64,000 nt of DNA from an uncultured Alphaproteobacteria bacterium (GCA_902596605.1 CACJUU010000002.1:62001-126000); one strand, 5' to 3'. Shown: positions 46,159 to 55,340, counted from the stretch's first letter. The notes: generated by a model not told the origin, from the sequence alone. Numbers and translations are program-made.

Positions 46159-47511
46159 ATGTCAAAGAAAAAAGTCGCTATAGTTGGAGGTGGACTAGCT
46201 GGAAGTGAAGCCGCGTGGCAGCTAGGTAGAATGGGAATATCATCAAATTTATACGAAATGAGGCCCAATAAAAAAACTCCCGCCCACAAGACTTCTTTGT
46301 TAGCAGAGCTAGTTTGCTCAAACTCGTTTAGATCAGATGACCACACCAATAATGCTGTAGGACAATTACATTGGGAGATGAGAGCTGCAGATGGGCTTAT
46401 TATCTCAATTGGTGACAAGGCACGGATACCAGCAGGAAGTGCAATGGCAGTTGATCGAACGAAATTTTCGTCAGAAATAACTGAGTTAATAAAAAATAGT
46501 TCTTTTATAAACATAATACAAAAAGAGATAACAGACTTAAAACAATTAGCTGAAGACCACGTAATAATAGCTTCTGGTCCTCTTACGTCAAATAAGCTAG
46601 CACAATCTCTCATAAAACTTACTGGATCAAAAAATTTATACTTTTATGATGCTATAGCACCTACCGTCTACGCGGACTCTATTGATTATGAGAGTACATG
46701 GTTTCAATCTAGATATGATAAAGGAGATAGCATTGAAGAGAGGGAAGCTTACCTTAACTGTCCTATGACAAAGGATGAATATTATGAGTTTGTTTCTAAA
46801 ATCTGTGAAAGTGATAAAGCCGACTTTAATGATTGGGAAGCAGATATACCATTTTTTTCTGGATGTTTACCAATCGAGGTAATGGCATCAAGAGGAAAGG
46901 ACACGCTTAGATTTGGACCGATGAAACCAGTAGGACTTACAAATCCATACAGTGACGTGAAACCATATGCTGTGGTTCAGCTTAGAAAAGAAAATAAGGA
47001 AGGCACTTTATTCAACATTGTAGGATTCCAAACAAAAATCAAGCATTCTAGACAAGCAGAGATTTTGCGATCAATTAATGGTTTGCAGGAAGCTAGGTTC
47101 GCGAGGTTAGGTGGAATACATAAAAATACTTTTTTGAATTCACCAGATATTTTAGATAAATACTTCCAATTAAAATCATACCCTAACATTAGTCTCGCAG
47201 GACAAATTACTGGTGTCGAAGGGTATGTAGAGAGTGCTGCTATTGGCTTGCTGGTGGGACGAATAGTTGGAGCAAAAATTCTTGGTAAAGAGGTAAAATT
47301 ACCTTCTGCTGATACTGCTTTGGGAGCCCTTGCTAATCATCTTATTACACATAATAATGACTTTCAGCCAATGAATGTAAACTTTGGCCTTTTCAAATCT
47401 ACTGTGAAAGATTTTAATGGAAAGAAAAACAGGCGAGAAAGATATGCAGCCTACACATCAATTGCAAAATCGAGTTTTCGCAATTGGTTAGAATCCCAGA
47501 GTAGTCTCTAA
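46159..47511 (+). CDS. trmFO: Methylenetetrahydrofolate-tRNA-(uracil-54) methyltransferase TrmFO
   Basis: A flavin- and folate-dependent enzyme that makes 5-methyluridine at position 54 of tRNA. The FAD-binding motif VGGGLAGSEAAWQLG (8-22), ELVCSNSFRS, the Cys-containing YLNCPMTKDEY and FSGCLPIEVMASRGKDTLRFGPMKPVGL, and GQITGVEGYVESAAIGLL are all diagnostic. At 450 residues it is full length. The ATG directly abuts the gyrA stop, and the 3' end overlaps that of convergent hisI by four bases. Confidence 0.95.
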   Translation: MSKKKVAIVGGGLAGSEAAWQLGRMGISSNLYEMRPNKKTPAHKTSLLAELVCSNSFRSDDHTNNAVGQLHWEMRAADGLIISIGDKARIPAGSAMAVDRTKFSSEITELIKNSSFINIIQKEITDLKQLAEDHVIIASGPLTSNKLAQSLIKLTGSKNLYFYDAIAPTVYADSIDYESTWFQSRYDKGDSIEEREAYLNCPMTKDEYYEFVSKICESDKADFNDWEADIPFFSGCLPIEVMASRGKDTLRFGPMKPVGLTNPYSDVKPYAVVQLRKENKEGTLFNIVGFQTKIKHSRQAEILRSINGLQEARFARLGGIHKNTFLNSPDILDKYFQLKSYPNISLAGQITGVEGYVESAAIGLLVGRIVGAKILGKEVKLPSADTALGALANHLITHNNDFQPMNVNFGLFKSTVKDFNGKKNRRERYAAYTSIAKSSFRNWLESQSSL

Positions 47512-47846
47512 AGAAGTTCTGTAAAGAAACATGACTTAGACCCCGTATGACAGGCTGCACCAGTTTGCTTGACTTCAAATAGAACTGTATCTCCATCACA
47601 ATCAATGTGTATTTTTTTTATTTCTTGAATGTTACCAGATGTTTTTCCCTTCACCCAAACCTCGCCTCTTGACCTAGACCAATAGGTTGCAAGCCCACTT
47701 GAAACACTCTGAAATAATGTATCTCTAGATCCCCATGCGAGCATAAGAACCTGCTTACTTTCGTGATCTTGCGCTACACAGGGAATCAAGCCATTATCAT
47801 TAAACTTTAAAGCATCTATTTTTTGTTTAAATTTTATTTCATTCAC
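47508..47846 (-). CDS. hisI: Phosphoribosyl-AMP cyclohydrolase HisI
   Basis: Opens the adenine ring of phosphoribosyl-AMP in histidine synthesis. The metal-site motifs IHIDCDGDTVLFEVKQTGAACHTGSKSCFF and the MLAWGS and YWSRSRGEVWVKG segments are intact. I place the start at GTG 47846 (NEIKFKQKIDALKF, 112 residues), which has an AAAGGA site seven bases upstream. The longer frame to 47888 would abut the divergent gene's start and adds residues unlike the family. No other his gene is in this window. Confidence 0.93.
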   Translation of the reverse strand: MNEIKFKQKIDALKFNDNGLIPCVAQDHESKQVLMLAWGSRDTLFQSVSSGLATYWSRSRGEVWVKGKTSGNIQEIKKIHIDCDGDTVLFEVKQTGAACHTGSKSCFFTELL

Positions 47847-47888
47847 TCTATAGTCCTTTTGTCGGTAATAGGGGAATCTTAAACACAC

Positions 47889-48326
47889 ATGGATCTATAC
47901 ACAAATAATATTTTAGAACTTGCCTCCACTATTCCCATCACAACTAGGTTAATGAACCCAGACGTTACTATTACAAAGAGAACTGCAATATGTGGTTCTA
48001 GCATTACTTTGGACTTAAACATTTCTGAGTCAAAGATATCACAGGTTGGTCTTGACATAAAAGCATGTGCACTTGGTCAGGCATCAGCTTGCGTTTTTGT
48101 AACCCATGCCATTGGAGCGGATATTGGCGTAATAACAGAACTAAGAAAAAACTTAAAAACATTCCTAGATACAGGAACCTTTTTAATAAAAGATCCGTTT
48201 ACTAGATACAAGTACTTCGAACCTGCTCAAAAAGTTCCATACAGGCATGACTCAGTTCTTCTTATTCTTGACGCTTCAATTGATGCGTTGCAAAAAGTTT
48301 CTAGCCTAAAAACAAAAAGTAACTAG
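47889..48326 (+). CDS. NifU/IscU-like Fe-S scaffold family protein
   Basis: A 145-residue member of the NifU N-terminal fold family common in alphaproteobacteria. It keeps two of the scaffold cysteines, in AICGSSITLDLN and DIKACALGQASACVF. The third ligand position (KVPYRHDSVLLILDA) has no Cys, so it may not assemble a cluster in the classical way. It is divergent from hisI. Its 3' end overlaps, by 21 bases, the end of a small SOS-controlled gene on the other strand. The role is inferred from fold only. Confidence 0.78.
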   Translation: MDLYTNNILELASTIPITTRLMNPDVTITKRTAICGSSITLDLNISESKISQVGLDIKACALGQASACVFVTHAIGADIGVITELRKNLKTFLDTGTFLIKDPFTRYKYFEPAQKVPYRHDSVLLILDASIDALQKVSSLKTKSN

Positions 48327-48422
48327 TCCATATAAAAAAAGGGACATTCCAATAATAATTAAATTAACAATGTCTGCTACTAGACTTTTTTCTAATGTTA
48401 AAAAAGGTATCTTATTTTTCAT
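48306..48422 (-). CDS. SOS-controlled 38-residue single-span membrane peptide (novel candidate)
   Basis: The gene is too short for most ORF callers. ATG 48422 has a GGGAG ribosome binding site (48429-48433) six bases upstream and ends at TAG 48306-48308. The peptide has a charged N-terminus (MKNKIPFLTLEK) and a hydrophobic stretch from about residue 18 to 38 (IVNLIIIGMSLFLYG and on), predicting one membrane helix with the N-terminus inside. The promoter is TTTACA-N16-TATAAT, overlapped by three GAAC half-sites at 11-base pitch, a doubled LexA box. By analogy only (SidA of Caulobacter, TisB of E. coli), it could block division or act on the membrane after DNA damage. I recognise no homologue. 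Confidence 0.72.
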   Translation of the reverse strand: MKNKIPFLTLEKSLVADIVNLIIIGMSLFLYGLVTFCF

Positions 48423-48441
48423 TACTATCTCCCATACCTTC

Positions 48442-48473
48442 ATTATAGAACATAAGAAGAACATGTAAAGAAC
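48442..48473 (-). promoter_or_regulatory. Strong promoter with tandem LexA operator
   Basis: On the minus strand, -35 TTTACA (48469-48464), 16 bases, and -10 TATAAT (48447-48442). GAAC occurs on the plus strand at 48448-48451, 48459-48462 and 48470-48473, each separated by exactly seven bases, giving two overlapping SOS boxes that fill the spacer and cover the -35. The same GAAC-N7-GAAC spacing precedes lexA in this window. Confidence 0.82.
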
Positions 48474-48493
48474 AAAATGTAAACAAAATCAAT

Positions 48494-50518
48494 TTAAAAT
48501 CGTTTTGGTACCGCAGTTTTAGTATCTTGCGCTAGTTTGTACGCCTCCAAGAATAGCTCTGGTTCTTCCGTTACTTCAGACAACTTAAATATTTTATGGC
48601 CTGATTGCATCGTTCCTAGCAAATCTCCAGAGCCTCTGAGAGCCATATCTTTTTCGGCAATCTCAAACCCATCCTGCGTCTCTTTCATTATTTTAAGCCT
48701 CTGAATAGCTTGATCTGAAAGATTTCCCTCATACACGAGAAAGCAATATGATTTTTTATCCCCCCTACCAACTCTCCCTCTAAGTTGATGCAATTGTGAA
48801 AGACCAAATCTATTTGCATTTTCAATTACAATTGCTGTGGCATTTGGGTTATCTATTCCAACTTCAATAACAGTGGTTGACACTAAAATATCAATTTTTC
48901 TGTCGTTAAATTTTTTAAGTTCACTTTCCTTATCCTCACTAGGCATTTGTCCATGAATTAGACCCACCTTAAACTGACTAAATTCATTTCTTAGATACAA
49001 GAACCTATCATTTGAATTAGAGAGATGGTTATTTTCGTTCTCTTCTATTAACGGACACACCCAATAAACTTGCTGACCTTCAGACATCTGCTTGGCCAAT
49101 TTATCCAATAGCTTTCTAATTTTTTTCACAGATATGGCAAGCGTATCGATACTCAACCTGTTTTTTGGTTTCTCCTTGATTGTTGTCAAATCACGATCAC
49201 TAAATACTGTCAAAGCTAAAGATCTAGGTATAGGGGTTGCACTCATTATAATTGAGTTAACATTGCCTTTTTTTTCCAATCTAAATCTTTGTACTACTCC
49301 AAACTTATGTTGCTCATCAATTACAGCCAAGCGAAGATTATGAAAATGTACATTTCTCTGGAAAAGGGCATGTGTGCCTATAACGATTTTTGCTTCTCCA
49401 CTAGAAATCAAAAGCAACTTCTTTTCCCTTTCACTTCGATTGTCTGATCCTGTTAAAATAGTAACATTTAATTTATTTATCTTTTGTGCTCTCAAGACGT
49501 CTTTTAGTGATTTCGCATGTTGCATTGCAAGTACCTCTGTAGGAGCCATAATTGCAACTTGATGCCCTCCTGAAACAACAAACATTGCGGCTAGAAGGAC
49601 AACAATAGTTTTGCCACTACCAACATCGCCTTGCAGCAAACGATTCATTTTAGGCTCTGATTCAATATCATCTAAAATTTCGTAAAGCGCATTTAGCTGG
49701 CCTTTAGTAAGCTGGAAAGAGAGATTATTGATTAAGTTTTTAATAAGAACTTTATCCCCCTCTACTTTGAAACCTTCTTTTTTCTTAGCAGTACGTCTAA
49801 ATTTATCCAATTTTATATGATGCGCATAAAATTCATCAAAAATAAGCCTCTTTCTAGCTTTTATGATACAGGATAAGTCTTTATTATCCTTGGGCATGTG
49901 GATTAGACTTAACGCCTCAGAAAAACTGGGCCAGTTTTTTACTTGAATAAACTTTTTAGGGTACCACTCCTCTATTGAGTTAAAATCATTTATTACATTA
50001 CCCACTGTTTTCTGTAAAAATTTATTTCCTAAACCATACACTGAAGGATAGATGGGCTCAATTTCAGGGATTTTATAGATTTCATCTGGTTTAACGGAAT
50101 AATCGGGATGTATCATTGTCAACTTACTTCCATCGAATGTTAGGTCCCCAGAAATCACTATATTTTCACCGAGTGGATAATAATTATTCAACTGAGCCTT
50201 ATTAAAAGAAAATAATAAAATTATTAGAGGGCTACCGTATGTTTCTGCTGATATTCTAAGGGGTGATCGCCTGTTTTTTGGGTAAATATGATTTTTGATT
50301 AAAACTTCTATTGTAACAGTTTGAGGAAGCAATCTTTTATTCACTTTAAACCAACGGTCTCTTCTTTTATATTTTCTAGGTAAAAGAAGAAGAAGGTCTA
50401 ATACGGAGACTATAGACGCTTGTGAAAGTGTTTTGGAAGACTTAGGGCCAATACCTTTTAGAGTAGAAACACTGTCCAATAAATACTCTTGACCCACACC
50501 TTTTAGAAGATCCTTCAT
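48494..50518 (-). CDS. recG: ATP-dependent DNA helicase RecG
   Basis: A branch-migration helicase for stalled forks and Holliday junctions. The N-terminal wedge domain (LKGIGPKSSKTL and the OB strand region) precedes a superfamily 2 motor with Walker A GDVGSGKT, DEQHKFGV, SATPIPRSLALTVF and QLRGRVGRGDKKSYC. Length 674 is normal. Its start overlaps the ligA stop. The SOS-controlled small gene follows 20 bases beyond its stop and has its own promoter. Confidence 0.95.
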   Translation of the reverse strand: MKDLLKGVGQEYLLDSVSTLKGIGPKSSKTLSQASIVSVLDLLLLLPRKYKRRDRWFKVNKRLLPQTVTIEVLIKNHIYPKNRRSPLRISAETYGSPLIILLFSFNKAQLNNYYPLGENIVISGDLTFDGSKLTMIHPDYSVKPDEIYKIPEIEPIYPSVYGLGNKFLQKTVGNVINDFNSIEEWYPKKFIQVKNWPSFSEALSLIHMPKDNKDLSCIIKARKRLIFDEFYAHHIKLDKFRRTAKKKEGFKVEGDKVLIKNLINNLSFQLTKGQLNALYEILDDIESEPKMNRLLQGDVGSGKTIVVLLAAMFVVSGGHQVAIMAPTEVLAMQHAKSLKDVLRAQKINKLNVTILTGSDNRSEREKKLLLISSGEAKIVIGTHALFQRNVHFHNLRLAVIDEQHKFGVVQRFRLEKKGNVNSIIMSATPIPRSLALTVFSDRDLTTIKEKPKNRLSIDTLAISVKKIRKLLDKLAKQMSEGQQVYWVCPLIEENENNHLSNSNDRFLYLRNEFSQFKVGLIHGQMPSEDKESELKKFNDRKIDILVSTTVIEVGIDNPNATAIVIENANRFGLSQLHQLRGRVGRGDKKSYCFLVYEGNLSDQAIQRLKIMKETQDGFEIAEKDMALRGSGDLLGTMQSGHKIFKLSEVTEEPELFLEAYKLAQDTKTAVPKRF

Positions 50519-52611
50519 AGATTATAATCAATTAAAACTTTAAACTCTTCCTCATTAACTTGTTTTATGCCTAATTCACTTGCTTTTTTGACTTTTGAAC
50601 CTGGAGCTTGACCGACTACCAAGAAATCTACATTGTTCGATACTGATGTTAAAACCTTTGCCCCAGCCCTCTCGCAAATGGACTTCAACTCCGCTCTCGA
50701 AAATGCATTAAACGTACCTGTAAGAACCAACTTTTTATCAGTAATAGCTGTTTCAACTTTACTTAATTTAATGAACTTTTCTATTTTTACATAATTTAGC
50801 AAATCCTCTAGTTTTTCTCTCTCTTTATAATCTGAAAAGAATCCAATGAGAGAAGTAACCATTAGCTGCCCAATTCCCTCAATTTCAAAAAGAAATTGCC
50901 CATCATTTTTTGCAATGCCAGCTTTAATAGCGTTATAAAAATAGTCCCATGATCCAAAATAACCGGCTAAAATTTGCGATGCATTTTCTCCAATATGACG
51001 AATACCCAGAGAAAAAAGAAACCGATCGAGATTAATAAGTTTCGCTTTCTCAATTGAATGAAATAGATTTTGCAGCGACTTTTCACCCCAACCTTTTCCA
51101 AGAAAGTCAATCAAATTTAATTTATTTTTTGACTTTGCTTCTAATCGAAAAAAATCTGCAGGTTGTTGGATTAGGTTTTTTTGATAAAACTCTTCGATAA
51201 TTCTTCCCCCTAGACCATCAATATTAAAAGCTTTTTTAGAAACAAAATGCTTCAGACCCGCAATCACCTGCGCATCACAGTTCTGAAAATTATAACACCT
51301 TATTGCAGAGTCCGTTTTGTCAACTTTTACTTCAGCTCCACAGGAGGGGCAGAAGTCCGGGAAAACAAATGGTTTCGATGTTAAGTTTCTTTTAGAAATA
51401 TCTACATCTTTAATTTTCGGAATTACATCTCCTGCCCTATAAACTGTAACCCAATCACCTTTTCTAATATCGGCACCATCCCTAATTTTATTGCCTTTAT
51501 TATCTAAACCTTTTATAAAATCTCTATTGTGCAATGTTGCACTGGAGACTATCACCCCACCTATATTCACAGGCTTCAACTTTGCTACTGGTGACAAAGT
51601 TCCTGTTCTACCTATTTGAATTTCAATATCTTCAATAATTGTTATGGACAGCTCAGCTGGAAACTTGTGTGCGATAGCCCATCGAGGTGATGAAGATCTA
51701 AAACCAAGCCTCTGTTGCAAACTAAAATTGTTAACCTTATATACTATGCCATCAATGTCGTAATCGAGTTCTGTTCTCATAGAGAAAACTTTTTCGTAAT
51801 ACTGCAAGAGTTCTTTTAAACTGGTAAAAACTTTAGAAATATCGTTTGTTTTAAACCCTATATCGTTAAAAACTTTCAGTAACATCGCCTGACTATCGGC
51901 CAATTGGTGTGTAGCATTTCCAACAGAGTATGCAAAAAAGCATAAGTTTTTGTTTCTATTCTTATTTGACTTAAACTGTCTTAGTGTACCAGATGCTGCA
52001 TTTCTTGGGTTTGAAAACGTCTTGCTGCCCGCTTTTTCAAGTTCTTCATTTAATTCTCTGAAGGTTGAATTGGGGAAGTAAACTTCTCCTCTTATTTCAA
52101 GCGTATCGATTTTTATCGGTATCGATATTGGTACATCTGGTATCAGTCGAGCATTATCTGTAACATCCTCTCCAATGTGACCATCACCTCTGGTCAAAGC
52201 TTGAAATAAAATACCATTTTTATAGATCAATGATAAGGATAGACCGTCAATCTTTGGTTCAAAAACTAAGTCAATATTCTCGCTTTCGGATAAATCTAGA
52301 AATGATCTTATTTGTTTTATGAAATTAAAGATATCCTCATTATTAAACGCGTTCGAAAGAGAGTACATTGGTGTAAGATGCTTAACTTTTTTAAACCTTG
52401 AGTTTGGCGTCACTCCAACTTTATCTAAAATGCTATATTGATCTTCTAATTCTGGGTATATCGATAGCAGTTTCTGGAATTCAGAAATGTTCTGATCATA
52501 CTCCTGGTCTGTAATGTCCGATTGATTGAGGTTAAAATACGCCTCTCTTGATTTGGTTATTATCTCTGATAGCTCTTGGAGCCTCGATATTGCTTTAGAT
52601 TTTGTTAACAA
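50515..52611 (-). CDS. ligA: NAD-dependent DNA ligase LigA
   Basis: Seals nicks using NAD+. The adenylation domain has catalytic Lys120 in FEPKIDGLSLSLIYKNG and DGIVYKVN. It is followed by an OB fold, a four-Cys zinc finger (CPSCGAEVKVDKT...CYNFQNC), helix-hairpin-helix repeats and a C-terminal BRCT domain (KLVLTGTFNAFSRAELKSICERAGAK). The 698 residues are full length. It shares an operon with recG and is divergent from mnmA. Confidence 0.96.
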   Translation of the reverse strand: MLTKSKAISRLQELSEIITKSREAYFNLNQSDITDQEYDQNISEFQKLLSIYPELEDQYSILDKVGVTPNSRFKKVKHLTPMYSLSNAFNNEDIFNFIKQIRSFLDLSESENIDLVFEPKIDGLSLSLIYKNGILFQALTRGDGHIGEDVTDNARLIPDVPISIPIKIDTLEIRGEVYFPNSTFRELNEELEKAGSKTFSNPRNAASGTLRQFKSNKNRNKNLCFFAYSVGNATHQLADSQAMLLKVFNDIGFKTNDISKVFTSLKELLQYYEKVFSMRTELDYDIDGIVYKVNNFSLQQRLGFRSSSPRWAIAHKFPAELSITIIEDIEIQIGRTGTLSPVAKLKPVNIGGVIVSSATLHNRDFIKGLDNKGNKIRDGADIRKGDWVTVYRAGDVIPKIKDVDISKRNLTSKPFVFPDFCPSCGAEVKVDKTDSAIRCYNFQNCDAQVIAGLKHFVSKKAFNIDGLGGRIIEEFYQKNLIQQPADFFRLEAKSKNKLNLIDFLGKGWGEKSLQNLFHSIEKAKLINLDRFLFSLGIRHIGENASQILAGYFGSWDYFYNAIKAGIAKNDGQFLFEIEGIGQLMVTSLIGFFSDYKEREKLEDLLNYVKIEKFIKLSKVETAITDKKLVLTGTFNAFSRAELKSICERAGAKVLTSVSNNVDFLVVGQAPGSKVKKASELGIKQVNEEEFKVLIDYNL

Positions 52612-52739
52612 CTAAAACCCTATGAATATGTACTTTTAGATTACTGATTTTTTTATACACTTCAAACGTAGTTTCAAGTAGTTTCTAAGATATCAATAAT
52701 TTTATTTGATTGATCGACAATCTTATCTAGGTTAGAGAC

Positions 52740-53864
52740 ATGACCATGAATGAATTAGGCATAAATAAAAGACCAGAAGACACCAGAGTAGTAGTCGCAA
52801 TGTCAGGCGGCGTGGATAGTTCGGTAGCGGCTGCTGTTTTAAAAGGAAAAGGCTTTAATGTAATAGGTCTGACCATGAAATTGTTTGATTACAAGAAAAT
52901 AAATAAAAATAGCAAAACGTGTTGCGCAGGCACAGACATTATGGATGCAAAAAAAGCAGCGGCAGAAATTGGCATTCCTCATTACGTCGTCAATTTTGAG
53001 AAAGAATTCCGACAAAAGGTAATAGAAGATTTTATAAGTAGCTATTCGGGTGGAACAACACCGATTCCCTGCATTCGATGCAACGAACGCATAAAATTTA
53101 AAGATTTAATTGCAAAGGCAAAAGAATTAAATGCAGACTGCTTAGCGACAGGGCATTATGTTAAACGCGTTGAAGTAGAAAACACTGTTCAACTTCATAT
53201 AGCCAGCAATCCAGAAAAAGATCAAAGCTATTTTTTGTTTACAGTTACTCCTGAGGAATTGAAATTTTTAAGATTTCCACTAGGCTCAGTAAAATCTAAA
53301 TCTGAGACACGCGATCTCGCTAGAAAATATAACCTAAAGGTTGCTGAGAAAAGTGAAAGTCAAGATATATGCTTCGTTCCAGACGGATCTTACTCTGAGG
53401 CAATTAAAAAACTAAGGCCAAACGCCTCAATTCCAGGAGACATAATTAATTTGGATGGAGACGTTGTCGGCACCCACGAAGGTATAATTAAATATACGGT
53501 TGGGCAAAGAAAAGGCATAGGAATTCAAGCATCAGAACCAATGTTTGTCTTGGACATATGCGCTAATACAAATACCATCACTATTGGCCCCAGAGAAGCT
53601 CTCCGGCAAGCAAAATTTTATATTGACAATGTTAATTGGCTAGATGACACCTCTTTTGATGACCTTATTGGATCAACAAAAAATGTTCTTGTTAAGACAC
53701 GATATCAAAGAACACCAACAATGGCAGACGTTAGCCCTTTACCAAATAAAAGAGCATTGGTAACCCTTTTTAATAAGGAAGAGGGTATATCACCTGGCCA
53801 AGCTTGTGTTTTTTATTGTGGAGAAAAAATACGAGTATTGGGAGGAGGATGGATTACAAAATGA
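52740..53864 (+). CDS. mnmA: tRNA-specific 2-thiouridylase MnmA
   Basis: Thiolates U34 of tRNA-Lys, -Glu and -Gln. The PP-loop motif is [18 protein letters not shown]. Other motifs are [21 protein letters not shown] with the catalytic Cys, [16 protein letters not shown] and the second catalytic Cys in [14 protein letters not shown]. The 374 residues are typical. A sulfur donor (IscS-like desulfurase) is encoded in the suf operon of this window. The frame of the next gene overlaps its end only if a non-conserved upstream start is used. Confidence 0.95.
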   Translation: MTMNELGINKRPEDTRVVVAMSGGVDSSVAAAVLKGKGFNVIGLTMKLFDYKKINKNSKTCCAGTDIMDAKKAAAEIGIPHYVVNFEKEFRQKVIEDFISSYSGGTTPIPCIRCNERIKFKDLIAKAKELNADCLATGHYVKRVEVENTVQLHIASNPEKDQSYFLFTVTPEELKFLRFPLGSVKSKSETRDLARKYNLKVAEKSESQDICFVPDGSYSEAIKKLRPNASIPGDIINLDGDVVGTHEGIIKYTVGQRKGIGIQASEPMFVLDICANTNTITIGPREALRQAKFYIDNVNWLDDTSFDDLIGSTKNVLVKTRYQRTPTMADVSPLPNKRALVTLFNKEEGISPGQACVFYCGEKIRVLGGGWITK

Positions 53865-53877
53865 ATTGGGTTTTGAT

Positions 53878-54639
53878 ATGACAATAATTATTTCACCTGC
53901 AAAAAAGCTTACACCAACTAATAATAGCCTCGGGGTTGAGACAACAAGAAGTGAATTTCCTGATAAACTTAACGAAATAATAGATTACGCTAAATCATTA
54001 AGTGAGAAAGATTTAATTGATAAAATGAAAATCAGTTCCTCTTTAGCTCAGCTTAACTTTGATCGGTTTCAAAAATTTCAAAATAGACCAAGCTCAAATG
54101 CAACAACACAAGCAATTTACACTTTTAAAGGAGATACTTATGTTGGCCTGAAAGCCGAAAACTTTACACAAGATGATTTGCTTTTTGCACAGCAAAATTT
54201 ATTAATTATTTCTGGACTATACGGGATGCTAAAGCCTCTTGATGGAATTCAACCCTATCGATTTGAGATGGGAACAAAAATTGACTTTAATGGATACAAG
54301 TCACTTTATGAGTTTTGGATGGATCCACTATTTGAATTCATAAAGAAGAGGCTAGAGAAAAATAAAAATGGGATACTTAATCTTGCTTCAGAAGAGTATT
54401 CAAAGGCACTCAATTTCAATAAACTAGGTTGCAAGTTAGTTACCCCAACATTTAAGACAAAGAAAAACGGAGAATTGAAAACAGTTGGTATACTCTCAAA
54501 AAGAGCAAGAGGAATGATGGCAAATTATGTGATTAAGAATAAAATTAAAGAGTATGCAAAAGTTAATGAATTTTCAGAAGACGGTTATGCATATTGCGAG
54601 AAACTCAGCACCGTATCAAGACCGGTTTTTATAAAATAA
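53878..54639 (+). CDS. yaaA: YaaA/DUF328 peroxide-stress family protein
   Basis: A 253-residue member of the YaaA family, which lowers free iron and oxidative DNA damage during peroxide stress in E. coli. It begins MTIIISPAKKL, the conserved start, so ATG 53878 is chosen over the open frame that reaches back into mnmA. YVGLKAENF, LLIISGLYGMLKPLDGIQPYRFEMGT and ILNLASEEYSKA are typical. The C-terminal SKRARGMMANYVIKNKI segment is also intact. Its 3' end overlaps that of the convergent 54629 gene by 11 bases. Confidence 0.93.
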   Translation: MTIIISPAKKLTPTNNSLGVETTRSEFPDKLNEIIDYAKSLSEKDLIDKMKISSSLAQLNFDRFQKFQNRPSSNATTQAIYTFKGDTYVGLKAENFTQDDLLFAQQNLLIISGLYGMLKPLDGIQPYRFEMGTKIDFNGYKSLYEFWMDPLFEFIKKRLEKNKNGILNLASEEYSKALNFNKLGCKLVTPTFKTKKNGELKTVGILSKRARGMMANYVIKNKIKEYAKVNEFSEDGYAYCEKLSTVSRPVFIK

Positions 54640-54931
54640 CTCCTTTTGAGTTTTTATTTCTTCTTTTCCGTCTTATTCCCAACTTTTTTTTTTGACCCTC
54701 AATTAATAATTCTGTCATAGGGTGATCAGGAAACCTTAACGCGTACGCTTTTATTAATTCAGTAATAGCTTCACCTTGATCAATGCTTTGATCCAGAGAA
54801 ATAAGCCAATCGAAAAATATAACTCTACAAGAGCTACAATCAATATTCTCTATGTTATAAGCCTCAAAGATCAAACCTTTTTCATCACAATAAATATCAC
54901 CTTTAAAAATTTTACTTTTTTTGTCGCTCAC
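54629..54931 (-). CDS. Conserved-looking small hypothetical protein downstream of ccmH
   Basis: A 100-residue protein starting at GTG 54931, four bases after the ccmH stop. It has a CSSC motif (residues 32-36 region, IDCSSCRVIFFDWLISL), an acidic helical middle, LRFPDHPMTELLIEG, and a basic C-terminal tail (KKKLGIRRKRRNKNSKG). I do not recognise the family. The CxxC-like pair and position behind ccmH could mean a link to thiol or heme chemistry, but the basic tail equally suggests nucleic-acid or ribosome contact. No signal peptide or membrane span is visible. Confidence 0.6.
   Translation of the reverse strand: MSDKKSKIFKGDIYCDEKGLIFEAYNIENIDCSSCRVIFFDWLISLDQSIDQGEAITELIKAYALRFPDHPMTELLIEGQKKKLGIRRKRRNKNSKGVIL
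54638..54656 (+). terminator. Weak candidate terminator after yaaA
   Basis: AACTC (54638-54642) and GAGTT (54648-54652) form a five-base stem with a CTTTT loop, followed by more T residues. It spans the yaaA stop and the last codons of the opposing gene, mirroring the mfd arrangement, but the stem is short. Confidence 0.3.
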
Positions 54932-54935
54932 AGTC

Positions 54936-55328
54936 TTATTTGCCTTTCTTTGGGTTTATAAAAACTAATAAAATCATAATGAAACTAAATATAAAAATAA
55001 ATGGACCAAAGAGGTATAAAAAAATATTGTAGCCTGTAAATTCAGGCTTAAATAGAATGTAAGAACCGTATTTCGATACTAAAAATTCCTCAATCTCGTC
55101 ATCTGTGCGACCTTCAACTAACTGCTCCCGTATAAAAAGGCGAAGATCTTTAGCAAACTCTGCCTCGGAACTATCTATGTTTTCATTCTGACATACTAGA
55201 CAACGGATATTCGAACTCAAATTTCTAGCTCTATCCTCTAATTTTGCATCACTTAAAAACTCAGATGGCTCAACAGCAAAAGCTTTTGAGGTTAAAACAA
55301 AAATAAAAAAAAAATAGTGCAACCGCAT
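54936..55328 (-). CDS. ccmH: Cytochrome c-type biogenesis protein CcmH
   Basis: A membrane-anchored thioredox protein that reduces apocytochrome c before heme ligation. It has an N-terminal signal sequence ending near AVEP and the diagnostic RCLVCQNENIDSSEAEFAKDLR motif. GRTDDEIEEFLVSKYG follows, with a C-terminal membrane span (FLYLFGPFIFIFSFIMILLVF). The 130 residues correspond to the short CcmH without a CcmI domain. It is 12 bases downstream of ccmF. Confidence 0.94.
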   Translation of the reverse strand: MRLHYFFFIFVLTSKAFAVEPSEFLSDAKLEDRARNLSSNIRCLVCQNENIDSSEAEFAKDLRLFIREQLVEGRTDDEIEEFLVSKYGSYILFKPEFTGYNIFLYLFGPFIFIFSFIMILLVFINPKKGK

Positions 55329-55340
55329 TAGTTTATAACT

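Noticed and set aside
48422..48443. Longer start (ATG 48443) for the SOS-controlled small gene
   Set aside because: That ATG overlaps the -10 TATAAT, so it would lie upstream of the expected transcript start; ATG 48422 has the ribosome binding site.
52659..52679. Imperfect inverted repeat ACTTCAAAC...GTTTCAAGT between ligA and mnmA
   Set aside because: One mismatch in short A/T-rich arms, no known regulator type and no clear promoter overlap; could easily be chance.
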